From the NCBI RefSeq assembly GCF_019749255.1, contig NZ_JACWFH010000035.1:1-64000 (forward strand): a stretch of 64,000 nucleotides of DNA, read 5' to 3'. The stretch is from Mesobacillus maritimus. Lineage in GTDB: Bacteria > Bacillota > Bacilli > Bacillales > Cytobacillaceae. Shown here piece after piece: positions 28,355 through 37,978 of this stretch. Each line of letters opens with the position of its first letter. Within the stretch, counting starts at the first letter, position 1. Made by a program: the position numbers and the translations under genes. The notes under the pieces are model-generated. The model saw only the letters and a program-made list of their open reading frames with translations, ran no database searches and was not told where the DNA came from.

Positions 28355-29092
28355 ATGATGGAAATGAATGAAAACACTCCAGAAAAACCAGAAGGACAAA
28401 AGGAAGAAAAGTCTAGTTTGATGGAGAAAATTCAACAGTTGGGGCAGACAAACGTCCCGCAACTGTCACAGGATAGCAAAATTCACTGTTTGACGATTGT
28501 TGGACAGATTGAGGGGCATGTACAATTACCGCCCCATAATAAAACAACTAAATATGAGCATTTAATTCCACAGCTAGTTGCGATTGAACAAAATCCAAAA
28601 ATTGAAGGCCTGATGGTCATCCTAAATACAGTAGGCGGGGATGTTGAAGCAGGCTTAGCGATATCAGAAATGATTACTTCTTTATCCAAGCCTACCGTTT
28701 CAATTGTCCTTGGAGGTGGACACTCGATAGGTGTCCCGATAGCCGTATCTTGTGATTACTCCTTTATCGCTGAGTCGGCAACGATGACGATTCATCCGAT
28801 TAGGTTAACTGGCCTAGTTATCGGTGTCCCTCAAACCTTTGAATATCTAGATAAAATGCAAGAAAGAGTAATTAATTTTGTTACAACACATTCCAATATC
28901 AAAGAGGATGTCTTTAAGGAATTGATGTTTGCAAAAGGGAACTTAACAAGGGATATCGGAACGAATGTGGTTGGTGCTGATGCAGTTGAAAGTGGTCTAA
29001 TTAATGAAGTAGGCGGACTGGGTGTAGCTATGAAAAAGTTAAATGAATTAATAGACTTGAAAAAGGAACAAAATGAGGGGTTGATTCAATGA
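28355..29092 (+). CDS. tepA: Translocation-enhancing protein TepA (ClpP-like)
   Basis: TepA is a ClpP/SppA-fold cytoplasmic protein reported in B. subtilis to aid protein export and to be needed for full spore germination or outgrowth. The frame is open from 28256, but ATG 28355 (after AGGGGGT) gives the expected 245 residues. It shows the acidic start, [19 protein letters not shown], the [12 protein letters not shown] turn at the nucleophile position, and [11 protein letters not shown]. The stop overlaps ylzJ (ATGA). Confidence 0.93.
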   Translation: MMEMNENTPEKPEGQKEEKSSLMEKIQQLGQTNVPQLSQDSKIHCLTIVGQIEGHVQLPPHNKTTKYEHLIPQLVAIEQNPKIEGLMVILNTVGGDVEAGLAISEMITSLSKPTVSIVLGGGHSIGVPIAVSCDYSFIAESATMTIHPIRLTGLVIGVPQTFEYLDKMQERVINFVTTHSNIKEDVFKELMFAKGNLTRDIGTNVVGADAVESGLINEVGGLGVAMKKLNELIDLKKEQNEGLIQ

Positions 29093-29304
29093 TTCTCTAT
29101 ACGATGATGCCGCAGGATTTGGTGTTCCCTCCAGAAGAACAACAGCAAAACTCAGGTCAGATGATGATGAACTATAAAGGGGTCCCTGTCCTTGCTGAAC
29201 AGGTTGATGCCATGAATTATCAGATTATCCGAGTGATGAGCACGGACCCTTCGCATTATCTAAATACAGATTGTGCCCCTGGTACGAAAATATCCTTTTC
29301 ATAG
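29089..29304 (+). CDS. ylzJ: YlzJ-like small protein
   Basis: This is a 71-residue conserved protein of unknown function, present between tepA and spoIIIE in Bacillus. It starts [17 protein letters not shown] with ATG overlapping the tepA stop. It contains [10 protein letters not shown] and [11 protein letters not shown]. No catalytic motif or membrane segment is visible. Confidence 0.85.
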   Translation: MILYTMMPQDLVFPPEEQQQNSGQMMMNYKGVPVLAEQVDAMNYQIIRVMSTDPSHYLNTDCAPGTKISFS

Positions 29305-29334
29305 AACGAATGTTTGACCAACATCTCGGGACCT

Positions 29335-29345
29335 TATGTTATAAT
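29335..29345 (+). promoter_or_regulatory. Candidate extended -10 promoter upstream of spoIIIE
   Basis: TATG, one base, TATAAT (29340-29345). TTGACC lies upstream with a 20-base gap, longer than usual. The hairpin at 29366-29391 would fall in the early transcript. Confidence 0.45.
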
Positions 29346-29365
29346 AGTGAGTATACCCTTGTGAT

Positions 29366-29391
29366 AGCAGCCGAGAGAGGCTGCTTCTTTT
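29366..29391 (+). terminator. Terminator or attenuator before spoIIIE
   Basis: AGCAGCC/GGCTGCT around GAGAGA, followed by TCTTTTC. It either ends the tepA-ylzJ message or attenuates the promoter at 29335. The remaining 125 bases to spoIIIE show only the ribosome-binding site. Confidence 0.65.
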
Positions 29392-29518
29392 CATCTAGAC
29401 ACTTAAAATATGCTTTAGGATTTTATACACTATCTTTATAAAAACAACCTTCATCTAAGAAGGAGACAATGGGTTTCTATCAGCAGGCAAAACGAAGACT
29501 AGATTGTAAGGTGATTAG

Positions 29519-31903
29519 ATGGCTAAAAAGAAAAAACGACAAACTCATAAAAGCGATCCACTCAAATCGACACTGAAATTTGAACTTAGCGGACTCGTAC
29601 TGCTGGCTTTAGCAGTGATTGCGATAGCTAAGTTAGGTGCGGCTGGTAAGGCAGTTGTGCTGTTTTTCCGTTTCTTTATGGGAGAATGGTACATGCTCAG
29701 TCTTATAGGCCTAATCATTTTCAGTTTTTATATTATGTGGAAACGGAAACTTCCATTTCTCTTTCAAATTAAGTTATTTGGTACATATTTAATCATTGGA
29801 GCGATTCTACTATTAAGCCATGTAACCCTTTTTGAAAATTTGTCAAATGGTGGTCAATTTGAAAACCCTAGTGTGATTATGAATACTTGGGACCTGTATA
29901 AGATGGAAATTAGAGGTGAGTCAAGTACGCCAGAACTAGGGGGCGGAATGATTGGAGCCGTATTATTTTCGATGTTTTATTTCCTATTTGATGCAGTGGG
30001 TTCGCAGTTAATCGCCTTCGTTTCAATCATTATCGGAATTATCCTGATTACGGGCAGAACTTTTGGGGAAACAGCTGGTAAACTAATCCAAAGTATCGGT
30101 AGCTTTATTGGCCGACAATGGCAGGGGTTTCTAGAGGACTTGAAAACGTGGCAGCAAGACTTTTCACGAAAAAAAGCCGAAAAACACGAAGTCAAAAAGG
30201 AAAAGAGGCCAAAGGAAAACTCAAAGCCTGCTGCTAAGAATAAAAATGAAGCTGATACTTTAGTAGAAGATGAGCCTATCCATACCGAACCACTTATCTC
30301 TAGCTTTGCCGAGAGAGCTTACCCAGAGGAATTGGTACACGAGGAATCGGGAGGTAAGAGTGAGGTTGTGGCGAATGATCAATCTATAAGTAAAAAAGCA
30401 GAAAAGCAAAAAGAAGATCAAAACGATGATAAGGAAGACGGAACGGCCCCACCTATCACTTTTACCGAGGTCGAGAACGTCGCCTATGAACTTCCGCCAA
30501 TAAGTCTATTAAATCGTCCCAATAAAACAGATCAGAGTGGTGAATACGAATTAATTCACTCCAATGCTGCTAAGCTAGAACGGACGTTCCAAAGTTTTGG
30601 GGTAAAAGCAAAAGTAACGCAAGTTCATCTTGGACCTGCAGTAACAAAATATGAAGTCCATCCTGATGTCGGTGTAAAGGTAAGTAGGATTGTAAGTCTT
30701 CATGATGATTTAGCATTAGCATTAGCTGCAAAGGATATTCGAATCGAAGCCCCAATACCGGGGAAATCAGCCATTGGCATTGAAGTCCCTAACTCAGAGG
30801 TCGCAATGGTCTCATTGAGAGAAGTGCTTGAGGCAAAAAGGAATAATAAACCAGAAGCCAAGTTGCAAATCGCTTTGGGGAGAGATATTACAGGGGAGGC
30901 AGTGCTTGCGGAACTGAATAAGATGCCTCACCTTTTGGTAGCTGGAGCTACGGGAAGCGGAAAAAGTGTTTGTATTAACGGAATTATTACAAGCATACTA
31001 ATGCGTGCCAAGCCGCATGAAGTAAAGCTCATGATGATAGACCCTAAGATGGTGGAATTGAATGTGTATAATGGGGTACCCCATTTGCTTGCACCAGTTG
31101 TAACCAATCCGAAACGAGCTTCACAAGCACTTCAAAAAGTAGTGAGTGAAATGGAGCGCCGCTACGAATTATTTTCTCATACCGGAACAAGAAATATTGA
31201 GGGCTATAATGATTACGTAAAAAGGGCAAATGAAGAGGAAGGCACCAAGCAGCCTTTGCTGCCATACATTGTGGTCATTGTTGACGAACTAGCTGACTTG
31301 ATGATGGTAGCTTCATCTGATGTAGAGGATGCAATTACAAGGTTAGCTCAAATGGCACGTGCTGCTGGGATTCACCTTATCATTGCAACTCAACGGCCAT
31401 CGGTTGACGTAATCACAGGTGTGATCAAGGCGAATATCCCATCTAGGATTGCGTTTGCGGTTTCCTCAGCAACCGATTCGCGGACCATCCTTGATATGGG
31501 TGGTGCTGAAAAGCTATTAGGTAGAGGCGACATGCTATTTTTACCAGTAGGAGCCTCGAAACCAGTGCGTTTACAAGGCGCATTTCTTTCTGATGATGAA
31601 GTAGAGGAAGTTGTTGATTTTGTCATCGGTCAACAAAAAGCACAATATCAAGAGGAAATGATACCTGAGGACGTTCCCGAAACAACATCTGAAGTAGCTG
31701 ATGACTTATATCAAGATGCCGTTGATTTAATTATCGAGATGCAAACCGCCTCAGTTTCCATGCTACAGCGGAGGTTTAGGATTGGCTATTCCCGTGCTGC
31801 TAGACTTATTGATGAAATGGAACTTAGAGGAGTAGTTGGACCTTACGAAGGCAGTAAGCCTCGTACTGTGCTTATCTCTAAATCAGAAGAAGCCAGTTCA
31901 TAA
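29519..31903 (+). CDS. spoIIIE: DNA translocase SpoIIIE (FtsK family)
   Basis: SpoIIIE pumps the chromosome into the forespore through the sporulation septum. It has 794 residues; ATG 29519 follows AAGGTGATTAG. Four or so N-terminal membrane segments (about 20-165) are followed by a charged linker (about 220-330). The FtsK motor comes next, with Walker A GATGSGKS (476-483), Walker B-type [13 protein letters not shown] and [14 protein letters not shown]-terminal winged-helix gamma domain (about 730-790, [17 protein letters not shown]) reads DNA orientation. The position after ylzJ supports SpoIIIE rather than SftA. Confidence 0.96.
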   Translation: MAKKKKRQTHKSDPLKSTLKFELSGLVLLALAVIAIAKLGAAGKAVVLFFRFFMGEWYMLSLIGLIIFSFYIMWKRKLPFLFQIKLFGTYLIIGAILLLSHVTLFENLSNGGQFENPSVIMNTWDLYKMEIRGESSTPELGGGMIGAVLFSMFYFLFDAVGSQLIAFVSIIIGIILITGRTFGETAGKLIQSIGSFIGRQWQGFLEDLKTWQQDFSRKKAEKHEVKKEKRPKENSKPAAKNKNEADTLVEDEPIHTEPLISSFAERAYPEELVHEESGGKSEVVANDQSISKKAEKQKEDQNDDKEDGTAPPITFTEVENVAYELPPISLLNRPNKTDQSGEYELIHSNAAKLERTFQSFGVKAKVTQVHLGPAVTKYEVHPDVGVKVSRIVSLHDDLALALAAKDIRIEAPIPGKSAIGIEVPNSEVAMVSLREVLEAKRNNKPEAKLQIALGRDITGEAVLAELNKMPHLLVAGATGSGKSVCINGIITSILMRAKPHEVKLMMIDPKMVELNVYNGVPHLLAPVVTNPKRASQALQKVVSEMERRYELFSHTGTRNIEGYNDYVKRANEEEGTKQPLLPYIVVIVDELADLMMVASSDVEDAITRLAQMARAAGIHLIIATQRPSVDVITGVIKANIPSRIAFAVSSATDSRTILDMGGAEKLLGRGDMLFLPVGASKPVRLQGAFLSDDEVEEVVDFVIGQQKAQYQEEMIPEDVPETTSEVADDLYQDAVDLIIEMQTASVSMLQRRFRIGYSRAARLIDEMELRGVVGPYEGSKPRTVLISKSEEASS

Positions 31904-31933
31904 TAACAACAATTTTTACCGAATACAGCCACA

Positions 31934-31973
31934 AAAAAGTGCCTCAAGATAACAAGTCTTGAGGCACTTTTCT
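31934..31973 (+). terminator. spoIIIE terminator
   Basis: Long AAAAGTGCCTCAAGA/TCTTGAGGCACTTTT stem. It may work in both directions. Confidence 0.9.
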
Positions 31974-32150
31974 ATTTAATTCCAGCCGAAAAAAAGCTCT
32001 ATTACTAAATTATACTTGCTAACTTAAATCATGGGAAGGGTAAGAAGTACAAATAGTAAATATTATCTACTTTTTTCGACAAAAAATTGAAACTCTATTT
32101 ATTTATACTAGGAAAAGTGATATAGTAATTTCGATTAGTAGAAATGTAAA

Positions 32151-32168
32151 ACATCAGATGTCTGATGT
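32151..32168 (+). promoter_or_regulatory. Candidate GntR operator
   Basis: ACATCAGA-TG-TCTGATGT has 8-base perfect arms around two bases, 30 bases before the GntR gene start. GntR-family regulators bind such short palindromes and often repress themselves. A related sequence occurs at 34269-34278 before nupO. Confidence 0.6.
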
Positions 32169-32197
32169 CTGCAGTAATTCGGTTGGAGGAAGCCCTT

Positions 32198-32923
32198 ATG
32201 TCGATCAAGTCAGATAACCGTCACCTATATTTACAAGTAATTGATCGCCTAAAGCAAGATATTCAAAAAGGTGTTTACAAAGAAAAAGAAAAACTCCCTT
32301 CAGAATTTGATCTTGCAAAACAATTAGGTGTTAGCAGGGCTACACTACGAGAAGCATTGCGTATTCTAGAAGAAGAAAATGTCGTGATTCGTAGGCATGG
32401 AGTTGGTACATTTGTCAATTCCAGACCACTGTTTACATCGGGGATCGAGCAGCTTAATAGTGTTACATATATGATTGAACAGGTGGGGATGAAACCAGGA
32501 ACCGTATTTTTAGATTCAACATTAATAGGTCCGACTGAAGAAGATATTCGTCGATTTAATTGTTCTCCGGAAGAGGAAATTCATGTCATTGAAAGGGTTA
32601 GAACCGCAGATGGTGAACCCGTTGTTTATTGTATTGATAAATTTCCTCACCAAATTTTTCCGGAGCCTTTTTCGTATGAAAAGGAGTCTATCTTTCAAAT
32701 GCTAGAAGAGGGGTCCGACAGGAAAATTGCTTATGCGGTAGCACAGATTGAGCCAATTGGTTTTCATGAGAAAGTGTCACCGATTCTTGAGTGTGAACCT
32801 GAAACGGCCTTGCTTGTTTTAAAACAAATGCATTTTGATGAAATGGATACTCCAATTCTTTACTCGGTCAACTATTTCAAAGCTGATAAGTTTAGCTTTC
32901 ATGTTTTTAGAAAAAGAATTTAA
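32198..32923 (+). CDS. ymfC: GntR/HutC-family transcriptional regulator
   Basis: The start is ATG 32198 ([22 protein letters not shown]) after TTGGAGGAAG. The frame is also open from 32165, but that ATG lies inside the palindrome and has no ribosome-binding site. It has 241 residues. The N-terminal winged helix carries [31 protein letters not shown]-type sequence (about 29-60). The C-terminal UTRA ligand-sensing domain (about 80-240) ends in the typical [17 protein letters not shown]. It precedes the nucleoside importer and probably controls it. The effector is unknown, but a nucleoside is a sensible guess. Confidence 0.9.
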   Translation: MSIKSDNRHLYLQVIDRLKQDIQKGVYKEKEKLPSEFDLAKQLGVSRATLREALRILEEENVVIRRHGVGTFVNSRPLFTSGIEQLNSVTYMIEQVGMKPGTVFLDSTLIGPTEEDIRRFNCSPEEEIHVIERVRTADGEPVVYCIDKFPHQIFPEPFSYEKESIFQMLEEGSDRKIAYAVAQIEPIGFHEKVSPILECEPETALLVLKQMHFDEMDTPILYSVNYFKADKFSFHVFRKRI

Positions 32924-33005
32924 ATTTTTCTCTAAACTGAAAGCGGTAGCTTGTTGCAATCTTCCATTTCTACTAAATCTAACAAAATCCTTAGGGGGTA
33001 CTGAC

Positions 33006-34124
33006 GTGAAAAAACGTAAATTTGGTTTAACAATGTCGTTTTTATTAGCTGCCGGAACGATTCTTGGCGCTTGTGGTGGCGGCGATACTGATGAAGCCGA
33101 AAAAGAAGGTACAACTGGCGACTCTGGTAATAAAACCGAAGAAACTTTTAAAGTTGCAATGGTTACAGATGTCGGTGGAATTGATGACAAATCTTTCAAC
33201 CAATCTGCATGGAAAGGGATTAAAGAGTTTGGTGAAGAAAACGACCTTACTGAAGGCGATGGATACACTTACCTACAATCTCAATCAGATGCTGATTATA
33301 CAACGAATCTTAATTCTTTAGCTCGTAAAAATTACAACCTTATCTTTGGTGTAGGGTTCATGATGCAAGAATCTGTTAATGAAATTGCGGCTCAACAAAA
33401 AGATTTCAACTTTTCAATTATTGATGGTGTTGTTGAACAACCGAACGTAGCGAGCATTCTTTTTAAAGAGCAAGAAGCTTCATTCCTTGCAGGAATCGCA
33501 GCAGGTTTAACAACTGAAACAAACAAAGTTGGCTTTATCGGAGGGGTTACTGGTGCGGTAATCGAACGCTTCGAAGCTGGTTTTATTGCAGGGGTTAAAG
33601 CAGTTAACCCTGAAGCAGAAGTAGAGGTTCAATATGCAGAAGCATTTGATAAGGCAGAAATGGGACAGTCTATTGCTTCTAAAATGTATTCTTCGAATGT
33701 AGACGTTATTATCCATGCTGCTGGTGGTACTGGTAATGGTCTATTTAAAGAAGCACGTGACCTTAAGCAAAAAGATCCTTCAAGAAAGATTTGGGCAATT
33801 GGTGTTGACTCCGACCAAACTGCTGAAGGTGTAGTTGAAATTGACGGTAAAGAACAAAATGTTATCATTACTTCTGCATTAAAGCGTGTAGACGTAGCAG
33901 TTAAAGATATTTCAGCAAAAGCAAAAGAAGGAAACTTCCCTGGTGGCGAAACTTCTGTTTATACTCTAGCTGATGATGGTGTTGGTTTAGCACCAATTAA
34001 CGATGCAGTAGAAGCAAAAGCAGATATTGAAGCAAAAGTTGCTGAGTACACTGAAAAAATTAAGAGTGGCGACCTTGTTATCCCTGGTACGCTGAAAGAA
34101 CTTGAAACATTCTCTGCAGAATAA
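33006..34124 (+). CDS. nupN: BMP-family nucleoside-binding lipoprotein
   Basis: This is the substrate-binding lipoprotein of a nucleoside ABC importer (372 residues). I start it at GTG 33006 after TAGGGGGT, which gives a proper signal peptide (KKRKFGLTMSFLLAAGTI) and the lipobox LGAC with Cys22 or so. The longer frame from 32835 lacks this. The mature protein begins with an acidic linker, then VAMVTDVGGIDDKSFNQSAW, typical of BMP/Med proteins (PnrA type). It is followed by the ATPase and two permeases in nupNOPQ order. In B. subtilis this system imports guanosine. Confidence 0.92.
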   Translation: MKKRKFGLTMSFLLAAGTILGACGGGDTDEAEKEGTTGDSGNKTEETFKVAMVTDVGGIDDKSFNQSAWKGIKEFGEENDLTEGDGYTYLQSQSDADYTTNLNSLARKNYNLIFGVGFMMQESVNEIAAQQKDFNFSIIDGVVEQPNVASILFKEQEASFLAGIAAGLTTETNKVGFIGGVTGAVIERFEAGFIAGVKAVNPEAEVEVQYAEAFDKAEMGQSIASKMYSSNVDVIIHAAGGTGNGLFKEARDLKQKDPSRKIWAIGVDSDQTAEGVVEIDGKEQNVIITSALKRVDVAVKDISAKAKEGNFPGGETSVYTLADDGVGLAPINDAVEAKADIEAKVAEYTEKIKSGDLVIPGTLKELETFSAE

Positions 34125-34133
34125 TAAACCATC

Positions 34134-34159
34134 CTGGCGCCTTGTTATCAAGGCGCTAG
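34134..34159 (+). other. Stem-loop after nupN
   Basis: Eleven-pair stem (one G-T) around TTAT with no T run. Such structures often protect the 3' end of a binding-protein message, so it is made in excess over the membrane parts. Confidence 0.55.
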
Positions 34160-34235
34160 GGTTAAAATTTAGATGCAGTAATAAAATTCTAACTGAAGGT
34201 CAGAATGGTTTCTGCCTTTCATTTAAAGTTTTATT

Positions 34236-34252
34236 GGGGAAGCCCCTTTTTT
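34236..34252 (+). terminator. Short terminator between nupN and nupO
   Basis: GGGG-AAG-CCCC followed by six T. The stem is only four pairs, so readthrough into nupOPQ is likely. Confidence 0.5.
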
Positions 34253-34258
34253 AAAAAA

Positions 34259-34285
34259 AGTAGTAAAGTCTGACATCTTACTACT
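34259..34285 (+). promoter_or_regulatory. Inverted repeat before nupO with GntR-like half-site
   Basis: AGTAGTAA and TTACTACT are perfect 8-base arms around 11 bases. The centre holds TCTGACATCT (34269-34278). This matches 9 of 10 bases of the reverse strand of the palindrome before the GntR gene. Confidence 0.45.
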
Positions 34286-34318
34286 AGGGATTTTCTACCA
34301 TGATGGGGAGTGAAACGT

Positions 34319-35854
34319 GTGGAATATGTTATTGAAATGCTCAATATTCGCAAAGAATTTTCGGGCTTCGTTGCTAACGACAATATAACATTACAGTTGA
34401 AAAAAGGCGAGATCCATGCGCTATTAGGGGAGAATGGTGCGGGGAAGTCAACCCTTATGAATGTCCTCTTCGGCTTATACCAGCCAGAAAAAGGAGAAAT
34501 TAAGGTAAAAGGCGAAACCGTGAAAATCACCGACCCGAATGTCGCAAATGATCTAGGAATCGGAATGGTTCATCAACATTTTATGCTGGTGGATACATTT
34601 ACTGTTACGGAAAACATCATTCTTGGGAAAGAGACCACCAAAGGTGGGGTTATCGACATCAAGACAGCAGAAGATGAGGTACGTAAAATTTCTGAAAGAT
34701 ACGGACTTGCCGTAGACCCACAGGCAAAGATTTCCAATATTTCAGTTGGAATGCAGCAACGGGTAGAAATTCTGAAAACGCTTTATCGTGGGGCGGATAT
34801 TTTAATTTTTGACGAGCCAACTGCTGTTCTAACTCCTCAAGAAATAAAAGAGCTTATTCAGATTTTTAAAACGCTAATAAAAGAAGGTAAATCGATTATT
34901 CTGATTACACATAAGTTAAAGGAAATTATGGAGGTTTGTGATCGAGTAACAGTTATCCGAAAAGGAAAAGGGATCGGGACTGTGAATGTAAATGAAACCA
35001 ATCCTACTGATTTAGCGAGTCTGATGGTTGGCCGTGATGTAGAATTTAAAACGGAGAAAATAGACGCAACACCTGGTGTTGAGGTGTTAGAAATAGAAAA
35101 TTTGAAAGTGAAAGACTCTCGTGGAGTCCAAGCAATTAAAGGACTGAATTTATCACTTCGTGCGGGCGAAATTCTCGGAATTGCTGGCGTTGATGGAAAT
35201 GGTCAAACAGAGTTAATTGAGGCAATCACTGGTTTACGTAAGGCTGAAAGTGGTTCGGTGAAAATTAATAGGAAGAATGTTCTCAACCTACCACCAAGGA
35301 AGGTAACGGAAACGGGTCTAGGCCATATTCCCCAAGATCGTCATAAGCATGGACTCGTATTAAACTATACGATTGGCGAAAATATGGTTCTACAAACCTA
35401 TTATCAGAAACCTTTTTCAAAATCTGGAGTAATGAATTTTAAAAAAATCTATGACAAAGCAAGAAATCTAATTTCCGAGTTTGATGTGCGTACGCCAAGT
35501 GAATACACACTTGCTAGAGCATTATCAGGTGGTAACCAACAAAAAGCAATAATTGGTCGTGAAATTGACAGGAATCCTGATATTCTAATTGCAGCGCAAC
35601 CAACACGTGGGTTAGATGTTGGAGCGATCGAGTTTATTCATAAACGATTAATTGAACAGCGTGACCAGGGGAAAGCTGTCCTGCTTGTTTCGTTTGAATT
35701 AGACGAAATCATGAATGTAAGTGACCGGATTGCCGTTATTTACGAAGGGGAGATTGTTGCAATTGTTGATCCTAAGGAAACAACGGAGCAGGAACTAGGC
35801 TTACTAATGGCTGGGTCGAAGAAGAAGGAAGCAGGTGAAGATGCAAATGTCTAG
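34319..35854 (+). CDS. nupO: Nucleoside ABC transporter ATP-binding protein
   Basis: This protein (511 residues) has two ABC domains, as in ribose/nucleoside importers. GTG 34319 lies 8 bases after GGGGAG. An in-frame GTG at 34310 overlaps that site. Domain 1 has Walker [10 protein letters not shown], signature ISVGMQQR and [12 protein letters not shown]. Domain 2 has a modified Walker A ([10 protein letters not shown]) and ALSGGNQQK, with [12 protein letters not shown] in place of a standard Walker B. This asymmetry is normal for the family. It overlaps nupP. Confidence 0.94.
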   Translation: MEYVIEMLNIRKEFSGFVANDNITLQLKKGEIHALLGENGAGKSTLMNVLFGLYQPEKGEIKVKGETVKITDPNVANDLGIGMVHQHFMLVDTFTVTENIILGKETTKGGVIDIKTAEDEVRKISERYGLAVDPQAKISNISVGMQQRVEILKTLYRGADILIFDEPTAVLTPQEIKELIQIFKTLIKEGKSIILITHKLKEIMEVCDRVTVIRKGKGIGTVNVNETNPTDLASLMVGRDVEFKTEKIDATPGVEVLEIENLKVKDSRGVQAIKGLNLSLRAGEILGIAGVDGNGQTELIEAITGLRKAESGSVKINRKNVLNLPPRKVTETGLGHIPQDRHKHGLVLNYTIGENMVLQTYYQKPFSKSGVMNFKKIYDKARNLISEFDVRTPSEYTLARALSGGNQQKAIIGREIDRNPDILIAAQPTRGLDVGAIEFIHKRLIEQRDQGKAVLLVSFELDEIMNVSDRIAVIYEGEIVAIVDPKETTEQELGLLMAGSKKKEAGEDANV

Positions 35855-36893
35855 CCGAATGAAAAATATATTAACCCCCATCATTGCTGTTTTGCTAGGG
35901 GTATTAGTTGGAACAATTATTATGATTGCCAGTGGCTATAATGCTATAACTGCTTATCAAGCACTATGGAACGGTGCCTTTGGTGATATTTATTTTATTG
36001 GTGAGGTTATTCGCCAAACTATTCCTTATATTCTTGCTGGGCTAGCGGTTGCGTTCGCCTTTAAAACTGGTTTATTCAATATTGGAGTTGAAGGACAACT
36101 ACTCATGGGTTGGGTGGCAGCTATTTGGGTTGGTGTTAGCTTTGATCTTCCCAAAATCATTCACTTGCCGTTAGCAGTATTAGCAGCTGGGGTGGCAGGT
36201 GCACTTTGGGCCTTTATCCCGGGTTATTTAAAAGCAAGATTCCGTGTTCACGAAGTAATTGTTACGATTATGCTTAACCATACGGCACTGTACATTACGA
36301 ATCAAATTATTCGTTCGGTACTATCGGATGGGAAAGAACGAACTGACATGATCGCAGACTCTGCTTCTCTACGGTCAGTGTTTTTAGAAGGCATTACAGA
36401 TTATTCTCGTATGCACTGGGGAATCACAATTGCGATTATCTGTGCAATCATTATGTGGTTTATCCTTGAAAAAACAACAACTGGATTCGAATTACGAGCA
36501 GTTGGATTCAATGAACATGCTTCACAGTATGCAGGAATGAATGTTAAACGAAATATTATTTTATCTATGGTCATTTCAGGTATTTTTGCTGGACTGGCTG
36601 GTGCTATGGAAGGTTTAGGAACATTCGGATACATGGCAGTTAAGGGTGGCTTTACAGGCGTTGGTTTTGATGGAATCGCCGTTGCACTTCTTGGAGGAAA
36701 TACAGCCATCGGGGTTGTCCTCGCTGCATTATTATTTGGTGGTTTGAAGGTTGGTGCCTTAAACATGCCGCTTGAAGCTGGGGTACCAAATGAACTGGTT
36801 GATATTATCATTGCACTTATTATTATATTTGTAGCATCAAGCTATATTATCCGTTGGTTTATTGACCGCGTGAGCAAAAAGGGGGTGAAATAA
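35847..36893 (+). CDS. nupP: Nucleoside ABC transporter permease (NupP type)
   Basis: This is a permease of about 348 residues, of the BPD_transp_2 (branched-chain/ribose-like) family. It has eight to ten hydrophobic segments and the conserved FNIGVEGQLLMGW and GLGTFGYMAVKGGFTGVGFDGIAVALLG. In-frame starts exist at 35835, 35841 and 35847, all inside the end of nupO. AGGTGA at 35833-35838 gives the best spacing to 35847. nupQ follows directly. Confidence 0.92.
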   Translation: MSSRMKNILTPIIAVLLGVLVGTIIMIASGYNAITAYQALWNGAFGDIYFIGEVIRQTIPYILAGLAVAFAFKTGLFNIGVEGQLLMGWVAAIWVGVSFDLPKIIHLPLAVLAAGVAGALWAFIPGYLKARFRVHEVIVTIMLNHTALYITNQIIRSVLSDGKERTDMIADSASLRSVFLEGITDYSRMHWGITIAIICAIIMWFILEKTTTGFELRAVGFNEHASQYAGMNVKRNIILSMVISGIFAGLAGAMEGLGTFGYMAVKGGFTGVGFDGIAVALLGGNTAIGVVLAALLFGGLKVGALNMPLEAGVPNELVDIIIALIIIFVASSYIIRWFIDRVSKKGVK

Positions 36894-37853
36894 GTGGGCA
36901 TCATGGATATCTTACAAATTGTGATTCCTTCTACTCTTTTATGGGCAGCTCCACTTATTCTCACTGCATTAGGTGGTATTTTCTCGGAACGTTCTGGTGT
37001 CGTTAACATCGGTTTAGAGGGGTTAATGGTCATTGGGGCTTTTACCGGAATTGTGTTTAACCTTGAAACAGTTTCAGTATTAGGAAGCTGGACCCCATGG
37101 GTTGCGCTTTTAGTAGCTGCGCTTGTCGGTGCGATTTTTTCCCTTATTCATGCTGTAGCTTCAATCAGCTTTAGAGCAGACCATACAGTATCAGGGGTGG
37201 CAATCAACCTATTAGCTGTTGGTGTTACTTTATTCCTAGTGAAATTAATCTATGATAAGGGTCAAACAGATATTATCCAGAAAGGTTTCAGTAAAATTGA
37301 TGTTCCTTTCCTAAGTGATATTCCGATTATTGGACCAATTTTCTTTTCTAACACCTATTGGACATCTTATGTGGCAATTATCATTGCCATCATTGCTTGG
37401 TTTGTCGTATTCAAAACACCATTTGGGTTACGCCTTCGTTCCACAGGTGAGCATCCAATGGCGGCAGACACGATGGGGATTAATGTAACGAAAATGCGCT
37501 ATATTGGGGTAATCATTTCTGGTGCACTTGGTGGATTAGGTGGAGCTGTTTATGCTCAATCGATTTCTTCTGACTTTAGCCACGCGACGATAAGTGGACA
37601 AGGATTTATGGCGCTTGCAGCCATGATCTTTGGAAAGTGGCATCCACTAGGGGCAATGGGCGCAGCAATCTTCTTTGGATTTGCTCAAAGTTTAAGTATT
37701 ATCGGAAACAGCTTGCCGTTCCTAGAGAATGTACCAAGTCTTGTTCTTCTTATTGCACCTTATATCTTAACAATCTTAGCATTAACAGGCTTTATTGGAC
37801 GTGCCGATGCACCAAAAGCATCAGGTACTCACTATATTAAGGGCAGTAGATAA
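36894..37853 (+). CDS. nupQ: Nucleoside ABC transporter permease (NupQ type)
   Basis: This is the second permease (319 residues). GTG 36894 follows GGGGGTGAAATAA, one base after the nupP stop. It shows the family block ILTALGGIFSERSGVVNIGLEGLMVIGAF, ADHTVSGVAINLLAVGVT, and GQGFMALAAMIFGKWHPLGA. It pairs with NupP to form the membrane channel. The operon ends at the terminator that follows. Confidence 0.93.
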   Translation: MGIMDILQIVIPSTLLWAAPLILTALGGIFSERSGVVNIGLEGLMVIGAFTGIVFNLETVSVLGSWTPWVALLVAALVGAIFSLIHAVASISFRADHTVSGVAINLLAVGVTLFLVKLIYDKGQTDIIQKGFSKIDVPFLSDIPIIGPIFFSNTYWTSYVAIIIAIIAWFVVFKTPFGLRLRSTGEHPMAADTMGINVTKMRYIGVIISGALGGLGGAVYAQSISSDFSHATISGQGFMALAAMIFGKWHPLGAMGAAIFFGFAQSLSIIGNSLPFLENVPSLVLLIAPYILTILALTGFIGRADAPKASGTHYIKGSR

Positions 37854-37867
37854 AATCTTTCTCACCG

Positions 37868-37902
37868 CTCCCGGACAACTATGTCCGGGAGTTTTGTTTT
37901 TC
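37868..37902 (+). terminator. nup operon terminator
   Basis: CTCCCGGACA/TGTCCGGGAG followed by TTTTGTTTTT. Confidence 0.92.
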
Positions 37903-37978
37903 TTCCATATTTTTTCAGCAGGAAAGCGTTTGCCTATGGTAAAATAAATATAATAGAAAATAACAATGACAAGAGGTC

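Noticed and set aside
32000-34318. Purine riboswitch controlling the nucleoside importer
   Set aside because: No sequence resembling the conserved purine aptamer core was found before the GntR gene, nupN or nupO.
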